Virus record (IMG/VR): IMGVR_UViG_3300031707_000201
Span: 1 to 22,261 of that record
Length of the DNA stretch: 22,261 nucleotides
From: a virus
Direction: 5' to 3' (one strand)
Part shown: positions 7,125 to 16,400 of the stretch, one piece after another
Layout of the letters: each line of letters opens with the position of its first letter
Numbering within the stretch: the first letter of the stretch is position 1
Translations under genes and position numbers: made by a program
The notes under the pieces: generated by a model
The model's database searches: none
What the model was told of the DNA's origin: nothing
What the model saw: the letters and a program-made list of their open reading frames with translations, nothing else

Positions 7125-7180
7125 CGGGGAGCAATGCTATGTCAGCTATTTGGAGCGTGTCGAAGGCATTGCAAATCCCG
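7115..7180 (+). promoter_or_regulatory. Programmed -1 ribosomal frameshift signal
   Basis: The heptamer A AAA AAA (7115-7121) sits in the correct phase of the upstream frame (CTA AAA AAA TAG) directly before its stop. In the -1 frame, reading continues ATA GCG GGG AGC AAT GCT into the downstream frame with no stop. A stem follows: GCAATGC (7131-7137) pairs perfectly with GCATTGC (7166-7172), extended outward by CGGG (7125-7128) with CCCG (7177-7180), or in another register by GGGA (7127-7130) with TCCC (7176-7179). The spacer is 3 to 5 bases depending on register. This is the arrangement of the lambda G/GT frameshift class. Confidence 0.85.
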
Positions 7181-7411
7181 TTGGACAAGAAGCTGACAAA
7201 ATTGGATGAAGTGCCTCACACCATAAGTTTTGTTATAAGAAAGAGGCAGCAAATAGATAGCTTTAATGAGCTTCCCAAAGAAAAGAGACCTCCAGAGGAT
7301 ATAATTTGGGATGGAACCTCAGAGGATATAGATGAGTGGCTTGATAAAGTATTCAAAAAAGATAGTAGGGAAAAGGATGCAACAATTCTAATTACCGATA
7401 TTGAGGACTAA
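7139..7411 (+). CDS. Tail assembly chaperone, downstream frame (T part of gpGT-like fusion)
   Basis: A 90-residue frame, -1 relative to the upstream chaperone. The ATG at 7139 is the first in frame, but the frame is open leftward to the slippery site at 7115-7121, so the physiological product is probably a fusion: 236 residues, six junction residues (IAGSNA), then these 90, giving 332. The segment is acidic and helical (PEDIIWDGTSEDIDEWLDKVF) and ends in a short strand (ATILITDIED). In the lambda paradigm the T extension recruits the tube protein while G binds the tape measure. A GGAG at 7128-7131 is seven bases before ATG, so independent initiation cannot be excluded. It ends 3 bases before the tape measure start. 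Confidence 0.7.
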   Translation: MSAIWSVSKALQIPLDKKLTKLDEVPHTISFVIRKRQQIDSFNELPKEKRPPEDIIWDGTSEDIDEWLDKVFKKDSREKDATILITDIED

Positions 7412-7414
7412 AAT

Positions 7415-10400
7415 ATGCCTAGTAGACTAGAACAATTTGCACAGCAAGTAAGATTAGCGGCTATAAATGTAACGGACTTGACAAGACTTCTTGGTTCCGC
7501 TACTACAGTATTGGCCCAAATGGATAAGGAACTATTCGCAACCAATGGAAACTTAGTAAGATCCAATACGGCTATTGCTAATATAGCCGCTAAAAGAACT
7601 GCTCTTCAGACCCAGATAACAGCCGCTCAAGATCCAAATTCAAGGGTTCCAAGAACTGATGTTATGGCTATGGAGCGTAGATTAGCATCTCTACAGGCAA
7701 GAGAACAAATTCTAACAACTTCCTTGACCGCTAGACAAGCCTCTTTTAATGCTCTGCAAACTGAGAGAGCCGGAATAGCTCAAATATCCCCAACCCAGGA
7801 TATTATTACAAGACTTAAAGCAATACAAACTCTTACTGCTGAATACAATCGTTTGGGACAAAGTATAACAAGGATGCAAAATCTAGGACCTGCTGGAGCA
7901 GCTGGAATACAGAGTCTAAACAATAGAAGAATGGTAGTAAGGGACGTTATGGATCTGAACTGGAAATCAGGTCCAATGGATTACTTTAATCTTCAACAGA
8001 ATACTCTAGGTGGATCTGCTGCAGCTCAGAGATATGTACAGAACCAGACATCTCTAGCAAGAGCCAACCAAATGAGGCAGGTACTATCAACTGAACAAGT
8101 AAGAATAAACAATGCCAGTACTGCATCAGGATTTTATTCCTTTGACGATATTCGTAAACTTGAGTCCATAGCTAGAGCTCTACTAAGAATTCAGGAGATA
8201 GAGCAGAGACTTATACAAACACAGTCTCAACTAGGTATTCCACCAATACTAAATCAGACTACTCCTCATCCTCAAGCTGGAGCAAATGCCAATCTTCCTC
8301 CATATGCACAAGCATGGAATGGAATGACCCCAGCTCAACAATCAAGACAACTTGCATTGGATAGGGATGCTGCTGACGTAGAAAGGACTCAGCGTACCTA
8401 TCAAACAACAGATAGATATACCAGTGCAAGAAAAATAGCAGAAGAACGTGGATTTACTCCAGGAACTCTAAGAAGTATTAAGGGTTCTGGTATTGAGGGT
8501 ATTGAGAAGCTTACTTATGCTTACAAGGATATGCAGGGAATAAACAGAGAATTAGCTTTATTCACCGACATAAATGGTAGGGTACTTCCAACAGCTTCAA
8601 GACAATTTAGTAATTTTGCATCATCAGTAGGTAGAGACTTCAGAGAACTTATGAAGTGGACTATTGCTATTCAGCTTATCTATGGACCTATCAGAAAACT
8701 ACAAGAAATAATGACTCTTATGATAGGAAACGAGGTAAGACTGGCTGACGCTTCTATTGCTGTCTCCGACTCTACTCTAAAAATGGGTCAGATATTTGAT
8801 ATAGCTAATGATGCTGCTAATGCAATGGGTGAAAATGTTTCCGAGGTTATTACTAACTTCTCCGAAGCATATCAAGCAACAGGTGGTATGGGAACTGCTA
8901 TGGAAAGAACAGCAGCAGCCACCCAACTGATGAACGATGCTCTAATCCTGTCTAAACTATCTTCTCTAAATGCCACACAATCTATTGATGTTCTTGCCTC
9001 TGCCCTTAGACAATCAGGAATGGAACTTACAGAGGGAGGTACTTTACTTGACAAGTGGGTTAGAGTTACTAAGGTAGCTAATGTAAGTCTTGATACTCTA
9101 GCCACAGGTTTCTCAGTATTGGGTGAGGCAGCAAGTGCCGCAGGTCTAAATGATGAGCAATTAAACGCAGTCCTTGCAGTAACTTCGGAAACAATGGGGG
9201 TTACTGGTAGGGAAGCTGCTAATATGGCGAGGTCTTTTGTTGCTGGTTTCCAATCCGATAAAGCTGTAGCTGCACTTAACTCAGTTGGTATTGCTACTAA
9301 GACTACCAGTGGAGAAATGAGAACCCTCTTAGATCTTCAACGGGATCTATATAACGCTAAACAAGCGGGTACCATCTCCCCAGGAGTATACTCGAAACTA
9401 ACTCTTGCAATAGGTGGTGGTACAAGGAGACAGGCAGCGGTAGCTGGATTTATTGAATCCTTCCCCCGTATAAGTCAAATAGTAGATGCACAATCAAATG
9501 TATCAGGCCAAGCTTCCGCAGCTCTAGCAAAACAACTAGATACTGTTCAGACATCCATGACCAGATTACAGAACGCTTTCCAATCTCTAGCCCAAAGTTT
9601 GGGGGATGAGGGTGGTCTATTAGATATATTTAAGGTAGTATTGGATTTATTCTCCGCAGTAACCACTATGGCGGACAAGATGTTTGAGAGTGTCGGAAAA
9701 GCCGGACCCGTTCTTGCTCTAGCTCTGGGAGCTGGAATTATGATAAAGTCTCAGGGTCCTCTGTGGACAAAGAATTTTGCTGGTAGTGTGGGTGTTGGAG
9801 TAGCTAATCTCACTGGTGGGGTAGGACCAAACGGAGAACCAAATAGATATGGAACTTTTGCACAGAATGTTCTATTGGGGGGTAGACCTACACAACCAGG
9901 AACACCTGCAACAGCAATATCAGCAGAAAAAATAACTGGAATAGTTGGTTCTGCCATACTTATGGGCGTATTACCAGCTCTTACCAACTTTGGTAACTAC
10001 GGGGCAGGGAAGGATAAGTTTGGTGCTGCAAAAGGAACTGCTGATATAATAGGAGCTGGAATAGGAGCTGTTCTTATTCCACAAGCTCCAATGATTGGTG
10101 CAGCTATCGGAATGGCAATCTCGGAGGCATTTGTTACTGCAGCAACCAAGGATTTAACAGCATTATTGGTTAGCGGAGGAAAGGAAGTTGCTTCCGGACG
10201 AGGAACATCTCAATATGATACAACCGTTCAAGAAAGACTTGGGGGTGGTAATGCGAAACAATGGTTAGCCAGTATAGTAGCCTGGATAGATGCCACTGCA
10301 ATCAAGGCAGTTGTTCCAAATATACCCGAAGGGTACGGAGCAAAACTACCAACTACAGAGAGTGTGTTATATCAATGGCTTGGAAAGAATATCTTTGGTG

Positions 10401-12148
10401 GTGGAGAGAAGGCTGGAGGTAAAGAAGCACAGGCAGAATTTGATGCGTGGTACAACTCACAAATAGCCTCTGGAGCAATAACACCAGAAACAACCTTTAG
10501 ACCCTTTGAAGATGCAACAAAAAAGGAACAAACCGATCACGGTGCTTACATTGATACCCAAAGAAAACTAAGAGAACAGGAATTATTGGATGATCTAATA
10601 AAAGGAAAAACAACCCCCACAGCCTATACAGGAAAAATGGAGGGTCTAGGAACTTTTAAGGAAGTATCAACAAGATTCTTTGCAGCATTTGGGGATGAAT
10701 GGATAAAGATAAGTGATGATATAAATACAGCCGAGGACGCATATTCAGCTTTCATGGATATATTTATGTATGGAGGTGAGGAACAAATTGCAAGTTTGAC
10801 TGCTATGGTAACGGATGTGGCGGAACTTACAGCTAAAGTAGAGGCACTAAAGGAAGCTGGTGCAAGCAGGGAAACTACAGCTCCATTAGAAGCAGAAATA
10901 GCAAGACTTCAGGAAATATTAGCTCAAAGTGCTAATGCAATGGCAAATCAAACCTTTTTTGAGAAGAATCCAGTACCCCAAATGTTTAATCAAGGACGGG
11001 CTATTACTGGTGATAAGGCCATGCTAAAAGAATGGCTACTAAGGAGTGGAGCCGCAGAAGCGGGATTCTTAGGTTCTAAGGGTGGTGGAAATCAAACCAG
11101 AGAACAAATAGAGGCATATAGAACCCTTACCAATGAAGATATATCAATTCCTATTGAAGAGGGAGGACAGATAGTTTACAAGAAACTTACTCAACTAGCT
11201 GAAGATCTTGGAATCCCTCAAGAGCTAATAGGAGGGGATTGGCTACAAAAGATATTTGATGAGATGATAGCAGAAGGTAAACTGGATATAAAGATAGAGG
11301 TAGTACAAAAAGGACTAACCGATATTGGACTTCCTAGAAGTCAAGAGGGACTACTTACTCAATGGGTAAACTACTTTACAGCCATGTTTAAGAATTGGGG
11401 AGTTACCGATGAAACCAGACCTCAAGTTATTATTTGGGAAGATGGTCAATGGAGCGAAATGAAGGCTGGAGATAAAGCCTTTGCTATGGCTCAAGAGAAG
11501 ATGAATGAAACCCTTACCAAGCAACTTGAGCAGGGTATGTGGAATATTCCAGAAGGGGCTACCTGGATGCTACCTCTACAGAGCGCATACTACAATGGAC
11601 CTCCTCAAGGATCTGGCACCCCACTAGGACCTCCAGCAGTTACTCCAGGTCCTGGTGGTGGACCCATATCTCTCGATAAAACCAGATGGCCAGTTCCAGA
11701 CAAAAACTGGTATACCTATCCAGCTGGAATTGCTGGTTCTACAGGAAGTGGATTGATAGAACCACCAAATCCAGATCGTAATAATTCTAAACAAGCCAAA
11801 ATAAGTGAGGGACTAATTGGATTAGGCGGAGGAGGACTATCTGAAGGAAAATATGGTATAGGAATCGGAGCTCCTGGTTCTCCAGGAACATCTCCAGCTA
11901 CTATATTTGAAAGCCTTATGAGATTAATAAACATGTGGCAGATGAACTCAACAAGTCCTTCTAAAGTTGGAAAAGGTGTGTTTGGAACTGAGGTAATGCC
12001 CACAGCACCAAAGGTAAGTTTGAATCTTACCAATACTACCACACTTACTTTGGACGGAAGAATACTAGCACTTTCTATGAAAAAGTACATGGTAGAAGAT
12101 ATGAATAACGCCAAAAGCACTTTAGGTGCTACAGGTAGTGTAATTTAA
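7415..12148 (+). CDS. Tail tape measure protein
   Basis: The largest gene, 1577 residues. Residues 1-170 are Gln/Ala-rich coiled coil. Around residues 430-700 is a region resembling the TP901-type tape measure core (PhageMin_Tail): DASIAVSDSTLKMG, EVITNFSEAYQATGG, LDTLATGFSVLGEAASAAGL and AAVAGFIESFPRI. Hydrophobic stretches follow at about 766-778, 843-860 and 878-907 (Gly/Ala-rich), then another helical part and a Gly/Pro-rich C-terminal segment near 1395-1500. The protein occupies the tail lumen and sets tail length; using the usual ~0.15 nm per residue gives at most about 237 nm. The hydrophobic segments are typical of the part inserted in the host membrane during DNA injection. TTGAGGACT precedes the ATG; the gap to the chaperone is only 3 bases. 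A lytic domain is not evident. Confidence 0.9.
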   Translation: MPSRLEQFAQQVRLAAINVTDLTRLLGSATTVLAQMDKELFATNGNLVRSNTAIANIAAKRTALQTQITAAQDPNSRVPRTDVMAMERRLASLQAREQILTTSLTARQASFNALQTERAGIAQISPTQDIITRLKAIQTLTAEYNRLGQSITRMQNLGPAGAAGIQSLNNRRMVVRDVMDLNWKSGPMDYFNLQQNTLGGSAAAQRYVQNQTSLARANQMRQVLSTEQVRINNASTASGFYSFDDIRKLESIARALLRIQEIEQRLIQTQSQLGIPPILNQTTPHPQAGANANLPPYAQAWNGMTPAQQSRQLALDRDAADVERTQRTYQTTDRYTSARKIAEERGFTPGTLRSIKGSGIEGIEKLTYAYKDMQGINRELALFTDINGRVLPTASRQFSNFASSVGRDFRELMKWTIAIQLIYGPIRKLQEIMTLMIGNEVRLADASIAVSDSTLKMGQIFDIANDAANAMGENVSEVITNFSEAYQATGGMGTAMERTAAATQLMNDALILSKLSSLNATQSIDVLASALRQSGMELTEGGTLLDKWVRVTKVANVSLDTLATGFSVLGEAASAAGLNDEQLNAVLAVTSETMGVTGREAANMARSFVAGFQSDKAVAALNSVGIATKTTSGEMRTLLDLQRDLYNAKQAGTISPGVYSKLTLAIGGGTRRQAAVAGFIESFPRISQIVDAQSNVSGQASAALAKQLDTVQTSMTRLQNAFQSLAQSLGDEGGLLDIFKVVLDLFSAVTTMADKMFESVGKAGPVLALALGAGIMIKSQGPLWTKNFAGSVGVGVANLTGGVGPNGEPNRYGTFAQNVLLGGRPTQPGTPATAISAEKITGIVGSAILMGVLPALTNFGNYGAGKDKFGAAKGTADIIGAGIGAVLIPQAPMIGAAIGMAISEAFVTAATKDLTALLVSGGKEVASGRGTSQYDTTVQERLGGGNAKQWLASIVAWIDATAIKAVVPNIPEGYGAKLPTTESVLYQWLGKNIFGGGEKAGGKEAQAEFDAWYNSQIASGAITPETTFRPFEDATKKEQTDHGAYIDTQRKLREQELLDDLIKGKTTPTAYTGKMEGLGTFKEVSTRFFAAFGDEWIKISDDINTAEDAYSAFMDIFMYGGEEQIASLTAMVTDVAELTAKVEALKEAGASRETTAPLEAEIARLQEILAQSANAMANQTFFEKNPVPQMFNQGRAITGDKAMLKEWLLRSGAAEAGFLGSKGGGNQTREQIEAYRTLTNEDISIPIEEGGQIVYKKLTQLAEDLGIPQELIGGDWLQKIFDEMIAEGKLDIKIEVVQKGLTDIGLPRSQEGLLTQWVNYFTAMFKNWGVTDETRPQVIIWEDGQWSEMKAGDKAFAMAQEKMNETLTKQLEQGMWNIPEGATWMLPLQSAYYNGPPQGSGTPLGPPAVTPGPGGGPISLDKTRWPVPDKNWYTYPAGIAGSTGSGLIEPPNPDRNNSKQAKISEGLIGLGGGGLSEGKYGIGIGAPGSPGTSPATIFESLMRLINMWQMNSTSPSKVGKGVFGTEVMPTAPKVSLNLTNTTTLTLDGRILALSMKKYMVEDMNNAKSTLGATGSVI

Positions 12149-12159
12149 GGAGACTATAG

Positions 12160-12528
12160 ATGAGTGATTGGACGCTTGGCGGAACCCGCATTTTTGTACA
12201 AGAACTGTCAGATGCAGTAAAAAGCATACTAGCTAAACTACAACCTCTGGCAGGTGGAACTGTTCCACAATCTTTTGGATATGAGACAAATCAGATTAAG
12301 TTATCTGGTCTTATTGTTGGAGAAGCTGATAAGTTACATCTTAAGTCTCTTACCACCAGTGGAAGTGTGTCATTTGAACTGATGTCTCCAGAGGGAGATC
12401 TAGGAGACTTTTTTATAGAGGCTGTCTCTACAAAGAGAGAAAGAACCATATCCCAGACTATAAGACAAGATTTAGACTGTGCTTCTCCCGTCTTTACTGT
12501 AGAAATAGAACTGCTAGAGGATGTGTAG
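12160..12528 (+). CDS. Distal tail (Dit)-slot protein
   Basis: A 122-residue protein in the slot after the tape measure, where Dit proteins link tube and hub. It shows WTLGGTRIFVQEL, then QSFGYETNQIKLSGLIVGEADK, and a C-terminal SPVFTVEIELLEDV strand. The opening GG-x-R-I-(F/Y)-V phrase and the middle FGYExxxIKLSGxIVG strand-turn resemble small tail-hub ring proteins, but the length is below classical Dit (~200-250 aa), so only the ring core may be present. AAGGAG lies upstream of the ATG. Its TAG overlaps the next start (TAGTG). The identity is based mainly on gene order. Confidence 0.5.
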   Translation: MSDWTLGGTRIFVQELSDAVKSILAKLQPLAGGTVPQSFGYETNQIKLSGLIVGEADKLHLKSLTTSGSVSFELMSPEGDLGDFFIEAVSTKRERTISQTIRQDLDCASPVFTVEIELLEDV

Positions 12529-13475
12529 TGAAAACTCTTTATGGCTCAGTAACTGGTACTACCGGATTACTGTCTATTAATGTTTCTAATGGTCATTCAA
12601 CTCAGATGGCTAATGCTACCATAGAATGTCGTTCTACATCTCTGGATATTGGAGACGATATAACCGTAGATTTGGGTTACACAGATGATCATGGACTTGT
12701 TTTTACTGGCTATGTAAAGGTTATAGAGGAACAGGGAAAACCAAACTCAATTACTATAACTGCTTCAGACGAACTTGTAAGAGCCGCAGATTTCTTTATT
12801 GTAACTACTAATCCAACAACACCACTAAAAGTTCAGAATAAATCTCCAGAAGATATAATAGAGCAATTACTGGACCTAGCGGGAATATCCGACTTTGAAT
12901 ATGATTCAAGTAGTTATGTATGGGGAGTTGCTGGAGCCATCACAATAGATTGTGTAAGTGTTTATGACTATTCAAAGATGCTTGCTGACCTTATAGCTTG
13001 GCAATTCTGGGCAGATGAAACCGGAACAGTGATGTTCAAGGATAGAAGACCTTATCCTATGGGGGGTGATTCATCCATTGGAACAATCTGGGATAATGAG
13101 ATAATAACAATAAAGGACTGGAAGAATGATAGGTCACTTAGGAATAAAGTGGTATTTTGGGGAGCCACAGGAATATATGCCGAAGCAAGTGACCCTGATT
13201 GTCCTTATGTTCCTGATGGATTCTTCAAAACTGCGGTAGCATCTTCTCCTATTATAGATGACCAGGATATGGCTCAGTTAGCTTGTGATTTCAACTTAGA
13301 AGTATATAACAGACTTGCTAGGGGATATACGGCAACTATAATTGGGGATCATGGATATAATTCAAGAAGGGTATGCCATCTGGATAGAACTAATGAGGAT
13401 GTGTATATTTTTTCAGCGGAACATTCTTGGGGTAAGAGCGGGTATGTAACAAACTTGGAATTGAGGAAAGAATGA
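12528..13475 (+). CDS. Tail hub protein 1 (Tal/gp27-like), GTG start
   Basis: A 315-residue beta-rich protein starting at GTG 12528, which overlaps the previous stop (TAGTG); an upstream AGAGG acts as ribosome-binding site. The N-terminal ~90 residues form a beta barrel-like part (DITVDLGYTDDHGLVFTGYV, SITITASDELVRAADFF). Then KSPEDIIEQLLDLAGIS, a helix region with DYSKMLADLIAWQFWADETG, and DRSLRNKVVFWGATG. These are the hallmarks of hub proteins (phage lambda gpL/gp27/Tal N-domain family), which form the trimer at the tail tip. The same order of motifs recurs in the next gene, so this is one half of a duplicated hub. Its stop overlaps the next start (ATGA). Confidence 0.65.
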   Translation: MKTLYGSVTGTTGLLSINVSNGHSTQMANATIECRSTSLDIGDDITVDLGYTDDHGLVFTGYVKVIEEQGKPNSITITASDELVRAADFFIVTTNPTTPLKVQNKSPEDIIEQLLDLAGISDFEYDSSSYVWGVAGAITIDCVSVYDYSKMLADLIAWQFWADETGTVMFKDRRPYPMGGDSSIGTIWDNEIITIKDWKNDRSLRNKVVFWGATGIYAEASDPDCPYVPDGFFKTAVASSPIIDDQDMAQLACDFNLEVYNRLARGYTATIIGDHGYNSRRVCHLDRTNEDVYIFSAEHSWGKSGYVTNLELRKE

Positions 13476-16400
13476 ATGTAGATGTATATTTGAATGGAAA
13501 CAACATATCCCAATACACCGTAAAATATACCAGAGAGAGTAAAATATGCAGTGGCATTGGAACTCTGGAACTATCTCTCAGTCAAAATTTTACTGGGGAG
13601 ATATTTACTTGGGATACCATTACCATATATGAGGAGGATGAACTTGCTGGTACTTACTCAGTAAGCGAGGTGTCCTATGACGAACCTGAGTACCTTATAA
13701 ATATAGCTGCTCAAGATGATTCCAAGAGACTTCAGGACTATTTTATAGCAGAAAGATATGAGATAAAGTACATATCTACCAATCTATACTGGATTGAGAA
13801 ATTTCTTGCTGAGGCAGGAATTACTTATGTAGTTGAAACAGGAACAACTGCCGTTTACTTACAAGCAGACACATCCATTGGCCCAATAGGTGCTTATGAG
13901 GAAATAATACAACTTCTTCAAATGGGGGGTCTATACATACACTTTACAGAAGATAACACCTGTAGAATAGGAAAACTAAGCAAGGACTTATCTATTCCAG
14001 ATTATAGATTTGATGAAGAAGATGTTCTTTCTATCAAAACAACCAAAGATGATAGGATGCTTAGAAATAGAGCGGTGGTATGGGGAAAGGGGGATCCGTC
14101 AGCCAAGAACTGGATATTTGCAGATGTATCCAGGGATACCACCTGGAACTATGATTCCAATGACAAGAGAGCTGGAGTTCTTGCTAACTCATCTATTCCT
14201 AGTTTTGGTTCAGCCTATGCAATGGCTACCAAGATGTTGGATGAATTTGCTAGAATAACCTTTACCAAGACCATTACTGTTCATGGTGCAAGGGGGGTAA
14301 CTATTGGAGATATAGTATTTATAGATACACCAGTGTTCTGCGGCTCTGGCTTAGTAACTACTGCTGGAACCAGTATGTCGTCCAGTGGACTTATAACCAA
14401 TATTACACTAGATGAGAGATGCCCAAGACTATTTGACTACTTTGGACTGAAAGACTATGTTTATGTTGGTATGAATGGAGATGGAGTTTGGAGAAAGAAA
14501 CTGGATGAGTGGGAGTGGGAAAACTACTCTACCGGACTGACCGATTTAGTTGTAACAGACCTTTATAAGAATAATGGTATTCTATCTTGTGTGACAGAGA
14601 ATGGATACCTGTTCAGAAGAAATGAGTATTCCTCTTCATGGACTCAGGTACCCCTTTCCGGTCTGTCAATAACCGTTTCTGGAGAAGATACTCAAATCAC
14701 CGAAGGACTTAAAGCAAGAGCCGTAACTCAGGACAGATTTACTAATATTATCCATGCAATCGTTGATAATAGAGAAGAAAATAATAGAAGAGAGTACGGG
14801 GTTAGTTCTTCAGGACTAATGAGTGAGATATATAACTCTGATGAAGAGTATTGTTGGGTAGTAGATGTTAGTCCATATAATGGAACTATTATAGATGTGA
14901 GTCAAGTAACTCTATCCGGAGCGTCCATATCGGGGATTACATTTTCAGGATCAACCATATCTGGAGTTGATCATATACTTGGGTTTGATATTGATAATGA
15001 TGGAAAGAACGATTATATTTCTGTTGCAGCAATTGAATCTGGAACTGCTCCTAGTGATATAGATATTGGTTGGGATGGAGAACAGTATAGTTTTGGTAGT
15101 AAAATGCATACAAGAAATGGAAGTTCTCCAATGTATACTTCCCTTATGGATAGTAAAAATTATAATGATTCTGGTCAATCACTTGATTCAGGTCTTCTAG
15201 GAAGTGTTTATGCAGAATCCATATTCTTAATAGACGATAAAGATGATAGGGGTCTAGCATACCTTACAGAATCAAGACAACTTTACTGGATTCCAATAAA
15301 TACAACTGATGGTAGCCTTAGTTGGGGGTCATCAAAAAATCATACAGCAACCCTAACCTTTGGTGATGGGGCTTCTTACTATGTTCGTATTCTTGCTATT
15401 AGAAGAGACCCAAGTGATAAAAACATTTTTAATATTTATTATTATTATACAGACCCAACATATGATGAGCTATGGAAATGTACTGTAAACTTTACTACAT
15501 CATCCCATACAAATACTTTAATAGTACACCCATTTGTTAAACCATACTTTGATTATCCTACTGGTTTTACTCCATATTGGGCAGCAGAAAGAGAAATAAT
15601 GAGGGATAAAGATTGGTATATACTAAAAACAGAAGTAATATCAACCCTTACTCACTATAAAGTATACTATGTTGATTTTGTTACTGAAACACAAACCTGT
15701 ATATTTGACTATACACTTTCGGCAAGTAACATAACTCCTGGTAATATATTTTATTGGGGAACAAGTAAAACTTGTAAATTTACTCCTATGTTATGTTCTA
15801 CTATTAATGGGGGTTGGGATATAAACTTTGGTTATTTAGGTGCTGGTGGTGACTTACACCTAGTAACAAGAACTATTGATAAAATAGTATGTTATCAACC
15901 ATATTCAGCAGCTTATCTGGCGGCACATGGTGTATCTTTTTCGGATATTGTATTCAAATCTCAAGGAGACATAACTCAGGTAAGTTTTGATTACTTTGGA
16001 AGAAAAATGTGGGTAGAATACTCCATACCAGTAATATCCAAATATGTAACAGATGAGGTAGCTATTACTTACGAAGGATATAGCACTCGTGGAACCCCTA
16101 TACTGGATGGTGGACCTGATGATACTTACTATACTGACGAAAAGTATGAGTTTCAAAATGGAGCAAGTTCAGAAAATATTAGTCAAATATATGGACAAAC
16201 ATACGGTCTAAATGGATTAGCAACGACTTGGCACTGGGTAAATGCAATAACAGGAACATCTACTGGTGATGTTACAGCACCATCTGGATATACTTTACAC
16301 GGTGTTTATTGTACATTAGATAGTGTACATAATTATGCCTATATTCAGGCAGTTAGAGATTCCGATAGTGTTAAAGTAATTCTTGCCCTAGATTCAAGTA

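Noticed and set aside
11716-12120. Reverse-strand open frame of 134 codons opposite the tape measure C-terminus
   Set aside because: The product mirrors the Gly/Pro-rich part of the tape measure, giving a Pro/Ser-rich artefact; no ribosome-binding site or motif.
14010-14258. 82-codon + strand open frame inside hub 2
   Set aside because: Shadow of the hub frame with a Met/Trp-rich product and no ribosome-binding site.
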